Below are positions 7,528 to 8,130 of a stretch of DNA of 8,130 bases, one piece after another; within the stretch, counting starts at the first letter, position 1; every line of letters starts with the position of its first letter. Location of the stretch: the NCBI GenBank assembly GCA_964512045.1, contig CAZEJK010000230.1:1-8130 (forward strand), in the 5' to 3' direction. The position numbers and the translations under genes were made by a program. Source of the DNA: CAZEJK01 sp964512045 (lineage in GTDB: Bacteria; Acidobacteriota; Thermoanaerobaculia; Thermoanaerobaculales; Sulfomarinibacteraceae). The notes beneath the pieces are model-generated. The model did no database searches. It saw nothing but the letters and a program-made list of their open reading frames with translations, and was not told where the DNA came from.

Positions 7528-7552
7528 CGCCCCATCTCTGCGAGATGGGGCG
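7528..7552 (-). terminator. Perfect 11-bp hairpin, likely terminator of the small exported gene
   Basis: CGCCCCATCTC (7528-7538) pairs perfectly with GAGATGGGGCG (7542-7552) around a 3-base loop (TGC), and a G-T wobble pair (7527/7553) can extend the stem. It starts 32 nt past the TAA of the small exported gene. On the minus strand it is followed by CTTCCGTTGT, only modestly T-rich. Its position between that gene and the kinase suggests separate transcription units. I found no convincing kinase promoter in the remaining 150 bases. Confidence 0.7.
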
Positions 7553-7584
7553 TGCAGTTCCCGTCGATGGGAGTGTCGTACGCG

Positions 7585-7998
7585 TTACTCGATCTCGAAC
7601 GAGAGCAGCTCGACCGGGAGACCGTCAGCGTTGGTGTACGGCCCGCAGTTTACCGCGGAGCCACCACCGGTATCCGAGATGTTGGCCGACCACGAGGCTG
7701 CGCCGGCCGCGATCTGAGCAAGAGTGAGCGTACACGACTGGGGACCTGCTCCCACACAGCTCAGAGCAGCTTGCGCAGTCCCTGCGTCGGGAGGAGTGGC
7801 GTTGGTCGCAGTCACGGTGTTGATCTGCACTGTTCCCGTATCGGCGGTAATCGACAGGGTCATCTGACCGTCGCCGGGTGTGGGGTCGCTGGGTGTGCAC
7901 GCGATGGAGCGAGTCTCCTGAGCAGTGCTGAGTGCTGGCATCATCATGGCGGCAACTGCAAAGAGCACGCAGACGAGGGTGATGGGTCTGCTGACCAT
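7585..7998 (-). CDS. Small exported Cys-containing protein of unknown function
   Basis: A 137-residue protein I do not recognise. Residues 1-26 are a signal peptide (MVSRPITLV, Ala/Met-rich core, cut after STA before Gln27). The mature part of about 111 residues is Thr/Ala/Gly-rich with alternating polar and hydrophobic residues (MTLSITADTGTVQINTVTA), suggesting a small beta-sandwich. It has four cysteines (34, 81, 89, 118), enough for two disulfides. It ends in LPVELLSFEIE. In other phyla LPVEL-x-S-F is a recurrent short motif near the end of secreted proteins, so this tail may be a sorting or anchoring signal (inference). The frame extends upstream to an ATG at 8064, but that start would bury the signal peptide and has no good ribosome site; the ATG at 7998 has AGGAGG nine bases upstream. 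A hairpin terminator follows, so it is probably monocistronic, with no clear link to the kinase. Confidence 0.8.
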   Translation of the reverse strand: MVSRPITLVCVLFAVAAMMMPALSTAQETRSIACTPSDPTPGDGQMTLSITADTGTVQINTVTATNATPPDAGTAQAALSCVGAGPQSCTLTLAQIAAGAASWSANISDTGGGSAVNCGPYTNADGLPVELLSFEIE

Positions 7999-8007
7999 GG
8001 TCGGATT

Positions 8008-8013
8008 CCTCCT
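8008..8013 (-). promoter_or_regulatory. Shine-Dalgarno of the small exported gene
   Basis: AGGAGG on the minus strand, nine bases before the ATG at 7998. It decides the start in favour of the version with a clean N-terminal signal peptide. Confidence 0.8.
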
Positions 8014-8023
8014 CTTACAACGA

Positions 8024-8054
8024 ACTGTATCACACACCTCGTTCAGAAGGTCAA
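8024..8054 (-). promoter_or_regulatory. Candidate sigma-70-type promoter of the small exported gene
   Basis: On the minus strand TTGACC (8049-8054) is a five-of-six match to a -35 box. TACAGT (8024-8029) is a four-of-six -10 match, preceded by TG and one base, i.e. an extended -10. The 19-base spacer is longer than optimal, which the extended -10 could offset. The predicted transcript would begin about 20 bases before the ATG, just leaving room for the Shine-Dalgarno. Confidence 0.45.
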
Positions 8055-8130
8055 GCCTTTTCACATTGCTCGTGTTGAAAGCCTTCTGCGGAGGCGCAGT
8101 GGAAAGGAAAGGTGTCTTCCAGGCGAGCAG

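Noticed and set aside
7999..8064. An earlier ATG for the small exported protein
   Set aside because: It would place 22 charged residues before the signal peptide, would overlap the candidate promoter, and lacks a good ribosome site; AGGAGG supports 7998.
8086..8099. A small hairpin (CTGCG/CGCAG) as terminator of a gene beyond the right edge
   Set aside because: The stem is only 5 bp with no T-run, and no upstream gene is visible in the window.

Overview
The window is high-GC bacterial DNA with four genes that I can support, all on the minus strand. Read in transcription order they are: a small exported Cys-containing protein (7998 to 7585); a very large membrane-anchored Hanks-type Ser/Thr protein kinase (7374 to 3535); an exported TPR/coiled-coil protein (3524 to 2127); and an OmpP1/FadL-type outer-membrane beta-barrel protein (1942 to 602). 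Signal peptides, a C-terminal Phe barrel signal and a FadL-type barrel point to a Gram-negative (diderm) host. The kinase and TPR architecture, the Pro/Thr linkers and the GC content resemble Acidobacteriota or myxobacteria-like lineages. That placement is inference from style, not from a marker gene.

Layout. Positions 1-523 hold no convincing gene, only GC-rich sequence with short CCCGGACCCGG repeats and hairpin potential. A perfect 11-bp hairpin (524-550) lies 51 nt past the barrel gene stop and is its likely terminator. A 184-bp gap separates the barrel gene from the TPR gene. The TPR gene and the kinase are almost certainly co-transcribed: 10 bp lie between the kinase stop and the TPR ATG, and the TPR Shine-Dalgarno abuts the kinase stop codon. 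A 210-bp gap holding a second perfect 11-bp hairpin (7528-7552) isolates the kinase from the small exported gene, which has its own plausible promoter.

How the genes may work together. The kinase has an N-terminal catalytic domain, a disordered linker, about 13 degenerate TPR-like helical repeats (some 725 residues), one transmembrane helix and a periplasmic PEGA-like domain. The co-transcribed TPR protein is exported to the same compartment as the PEGA-like domain, so a sensor/partner relation across the inner membrane is the simplest hypothesis. The barrel protein may be a separate unit; its link to the kinase rests on proximity only. Nothing here resembles a CRISPR array, mobile element, tRNA or rRNA.
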